Source: Steroidobacteraceae bacterium (lineage in GTDB: Bacteria > Pseudomonadota > Gammaproteobacteria > Steroidobacterales > Steroidobacteraceae). Taken from it: DNA of 25,212 nucleotides. The DNA is taken from assembly GCA_025927665.1 (NCBI GenBank), contig JAICKZ010000005.1, forward strand, positions 1 through 25,212, in the 5' to 3' direction. Below, one piece after another: positions 23,361 through 25,212 of this stretch. The notes beneath the pieces are model-generated. The model was given only the letters and a program-made list of their open reading frames with translations. It searched no databases and was not told the DNA's origin. Made by a program: the position numbers and the translations under genes. Every line of letters starts with the position of its first letter. Within the stretch, counting starts at the first letter, position 1.

Positions 23361-23570
23361 ATGTTAATCAAGGTGCTGATAGTGGCATGTTTACTGGGCA
23401 TTATTGCAAGCCTCGGTAAAGGATTATTTCACTTGGTAAATGACAAGGACGATTCCAAACGCATGGTGAATGCCTTAACGGTACGCGTAGTACTATCATT
23501 GGCATTGTTCATCCTCCTATTCATTGCCTGGCGCCAGGGAATGATTCAGCCACATGGCTTTCAAAAATAA
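23361..23570 (+). CDS. DUF2909 family twin-transmembrane protein
   Basis: A 69-residue protein with two helices, about 2-27 and 43-61, joined by a charged loop NDKDDSKRM. This is the DUF2909 pattern of small proteins found in cytochrome oxidase clusters. GAGG lies about seven bases upstream of the ATG. It is divergent from SURF1, with a 50-base gap containing TATACT (23321-23326), and ends just before the terminator at 23591. It probably assists oxidase assembly; there is no direct evidence. Confidence 0.9.
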   Translation: MLIKVLIVACLLGIIASLGKGLFHLVNDKDDSKRMVNALTVRVVLSLALFILLFIAWRQGMIQPHGFQK

Positions 23571-23590
23571 GTTGTTTTGAACAAATACAG

Positions 23591-23614
23591 AAGGGCGCAA
23601 TTCGCGCCCTTTTT
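23591..23614 (+). terminator. Rho-independent terminator after DUF2909
   Basis: AAGGGCGC (23591-23598) and GCGCCCTT (23604-23611) form a perfect 8-bp GC-rich stem with a 5-base loop, followed by a T-run (TTTT). It is well placed for the plus-strand DUF2909 gene. On the minus strand it lies 24 bases past the coxIII stop and may partly end that transcript too, though no strong T-run follows. Confidence 0.8.
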
Positions 23615-23637
23615 ACATACCTGTGATCGAATATCTA

Positions 23638-24531
23638 TTACAGCCAGTACACAAATATAAACAATCCCAACCACACTACATCCACGAAGTGCCAATACCA
23701 GGCAACCGCTTCAAAGCCAAAATGACTATCCGGCTTGAAGTGGCCTTTTAAAGTACGCAGCCAGATCACCGTCAACATGATTGCGCCCAACGTTACATGC
23801 AGACCATGAAAGCCTGTCAGCATGAAAAACGTAGAACCGTAAATGCCAGTGCTGAGCTTGAGATGCAAATCGCCATACGCTTCGCCATACTCATGCGCCT
23901 GCAAGAAGACAAACAAGAAACCTAATAAAAATGTCAACGCGAGAAATACTTTCAGTACTCCACGCTTACCCGCCTTAAGCGCGTGATGAGCGATAGTAAT
24001 GGTCACGCCTGAGGTCAACAGGATCAATGTATTGATTGCCGGCAGGCTGAACGCAGGAATGACTTCAAAATTTCCATTTGCATCACCACCTACTTTGGCG
24101 GGACCGTTGCTAGGCCAGCTGCCAGTGAAATCAGGATGCAGTATTGAATTCGCAAACTTAACACCCTGTCCGCTTAACCATGGTTGTGCAATAGTACGCG
24201 CGTAATACAAGGCGCCAAAGAATGCCGCGAAGAACATGACTTCCGAAAAGATAAACCACATCATGCCCATGCGAAACGAACGATCAACTCCCGCGTTGTA
24301 AATGCCACCGACGCTTTCATTGATGACATCACGAAACCAGCCGAAGAACATAATTAACACACAAGCCAGTCCGGCAAAGAATATCCAGTGACCTACTTCA
24401 TTGTCATTGAGCCATTGCGCCGCGCCAAACATGGTCAAGAACAAAGCGATGGAGCCGACGATAGGCCAATGACTGCTATGAGGTACGTAATACTTGCCTG
24501 CAATGCCGGTCTCGTTGTGTGTATTAGCCAT
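23638..24531 (-). CDS. ctaE: Cytochrome c oxidase subunit III
   Basis: Subunit III of the aa3-type heme-copper oxidase, a seven-helix inner-membrane protein that stabilises the catalytic subunit. The 297-residue product has the family helices with SEVMFFAAFFGALYY (including the conserved Glu in helix III), HALKAGKR, FLQAHEYGEAY, GFHGLHV and the C-terminal FVDVVWLGLFIFVYWL. All are typical. AGGA lies upstream of the ATG (GGAAAGTTT spacer), a good start. It follows ctaG with a 54-base gap. The region 88-175 contains an extended periplasmic loop with an HPDFTGSWPSNGP segment, seen also in related subunits III. Confidence 0.97.
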   Translation of the reverse strand: MANTHNETGIAGKYYVPHSSHWPIVGSIALFLTMFGAAQWLNDNEVGHWIFFAGLACVLIMFFGWFRDVINESVGGIYNAGVDRSFRMGMMWFIFSEVMFFAAFFGALYYARTIAQPWLSGQGVKFANSILHPDFTGSWPSNGPAKVGGDANGNFEVIPAFSLPAINTLILLTSGVTITIAHHALKAGKRGVLKVFLALTFLLGFLFVFLQAHEYGEAYGDLHLKLSTGIYGSTFFMLTGFHGLHVTLGAIMLTVIWLRTLKGHFKPDSHFGFEAVAWYWHFVDVVWLGLFIFVYWL

Positions 24532-24585
24532 AAACTTTCCTGAATCAAATATTTAAATTTAGCTTAACTAAAAAATTCAATACCA

Positions 24586-25152
24586 TCACTTGTTCAACTT
24601 GGCCACGGTGGTTTGTGGCACGTCGAACATTGCATATGCCAGGGTGACGCGATCAATGTCCTCTGGCATCGCACGATCAATATAAAAACGAACTTTCAAT
24701 TCGCGGGTCTGCAATGCTGCAAACGGCTGTGGTGTGAAACAAAAACATTCGGTCTTACGAAAATATTGTGTCGCCTGCGAAGGCGCAATACTCGGCACCG
24801 CTTGCGCGACCACTGGCTTGGCGATCATGTTTTTCGCTACAAAAGTAGCTTCATATAATTGCCCTGGATGCACTTCGATAAAGTCTTTAGCCGGATGAAA
24901 TTCCCATTCGCCCGTTGTTGGATTGGTGGACATAAATTCGACCCGCACCCATCGTGATGCATCGGCCGCAGTGGGTGTTGCAGCCGCTCGTAACAATTCT
25001 TTCTTATCACCGTAACCAGTCACTTTGCATAGCACGCTGTACAAGGGCACAAGCGCAAAGCCAAATGCAAAACTGCCCGCTGCAAACCACCATAATTGTC
25101 GGGTGAGCGAACGATTTGCCCGCCGCAATGATTCCGGCGCGTTATTAGCCAT
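24586..25152 (-). CDS. ctaG: Cytochrome c oxidase assembly protein CtaG (Cox11)
   Basis: CtaG/Cox11 inserts copper into the CuB site of subunit I. The 188-residue product has one N-terminal helix (about 20-41), Cys42 just after it, and a periplasmic immunoglobulin-like domain. The copper-binding motif is ECFCF (Cys136, Cys138) followed by TPQPF. This is the full expected set. The start ATG at 25152 overlaps the stop of the upstream small membrane protein by a few bases. Length is normal. It is the second gene visible in the oxidase cluster; subunits I and II should lie beyond the window's right edge. Confidence 0.95.
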   Translation of the reverse strand: MANNAPESLRRANRSLTRQLWWFAAGSFAFGFALVPLYSVLCKVTGYGDKKELLRAAATPTAADASRWVRVEFMSTNPTTGEWEFHPAKDFIEVHPGQLYEATFVAKNMIAKPVVAQAVPSIAPSQATQYFRKTECFCFTPQPFAALQTRELKVRFYIDRAMPEDIDRVTLAYAMFDVPQTTVAKLNK

Positions 25153-25212
25153 GCGCGCGACTCACGCTAATGGCGATAAACCCGGCATAAAACGTCAATG
25201 CAAGCACGGCCA
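25145..25212 (-). CDS. Partial small membrane protein upstream of ctaG (C-terminus only)
   Basis: The last 21 codons and stop of a gene running off the window's right edge. The reading ends ALTFYAGFIAISVSRAHG, a single membrane helix with a short basic tail, and its TAA overlaps the ctaG start by eight bases. Position and form match the small oxidase-assembly proteins often placed between the subunit I gene and ctaG. The N-terminus is outside the window. Confidence 0.6.
   Translation of the reverse strand, partial: AVLALTFYAGFIAISVSRAHG

Overview
The window looks like a chromosomal segment of a gammaproteobacterium of moderate GC content. I infer this from the rpoZ-spoT-ridA-recG group, a tatB-tatC pair, a dtd gene of E. 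coli type, and a cytochrome c oxidase assembly cluster laid out as in Pseudomonas-like bacteria (small membrane protein, ctaG, coxIII, DUF2909, SURF1, Sco-like, ctaA). The genus cannot be fixed by reading alone. I see no tRNA, rRNA, CRISPR array, intact prophage or complete insertion sequence.

Layout. (1) 1-5634, minus strand: rpoZ, spoT, ridA and recG. Imperfect palindromic REP-like repeats lie downstream of recG and between recG and ridA. gmk, the usual neighbour of rpoZ, is absent. RpoZ has an unusual acidic tail of D/E-D/E-F-K repeats. (2) 5861-10189, plus strand: a secreted ComEA-type helix-hairpin-helix protein, dtd, tatB, tatC, a CX4R phosphatase-like protein, and a secreted family 9 glycoside hydrolase whose TTG start overlaps the phosphatase stop. 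(3) 10190-13900, an accessory-looking stretch: a secreted alpha/beta hydrolase directly behind the end of a frameshifted IS3-family transposase remnant, an XRE regulator overlapping a four-helix membrane protein gene, an unrecognised membrane protein, and a NYN-domain (LabA/DUF88) protein. (4) 13913-20491, minus strand: a LysE/RhtB exporter, then a complete peptide-type ABC importer (fused double ATPase, two permeases, periplasmic binding protein) headed by a YvlD-like membrane protein. Junctions within the importer group overlap or are very short, so it is almost certainly one operon. (5) 20552-25212: a MAPEG-family membrane protein (plus), then the cytochrome oxidase biogenesis cluster (minus) with a DUF2909 gene on the opposite strand in its middle.

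How the genes work together. Region 1 combines transcription (omega subunit), the stringent response (SpoT), metabolite damage control (RidA) and replication-fork repair (RecG). Region 5 builds an aa3-type cytochrome oxidase: CtaA makes heme A, SURF1 helps insert it, CtaG delivers CuB, a Sco-like thiol protein probably handles CuA-site cysteines or copper, and subunit III is structural. The importer in region 4 takes up peptides or peptide-like compounds. The GH9 enzyme suggests use of beta-glucans such as cellulose.

I found no clear new defence or mobile system. The best candidates for a second look are the RpoZ tail, the phosphatase/GH9 coupling, the XRE/membrane-protein pair, and the Sco-like protein lacking the usual copper-ligand histidine.
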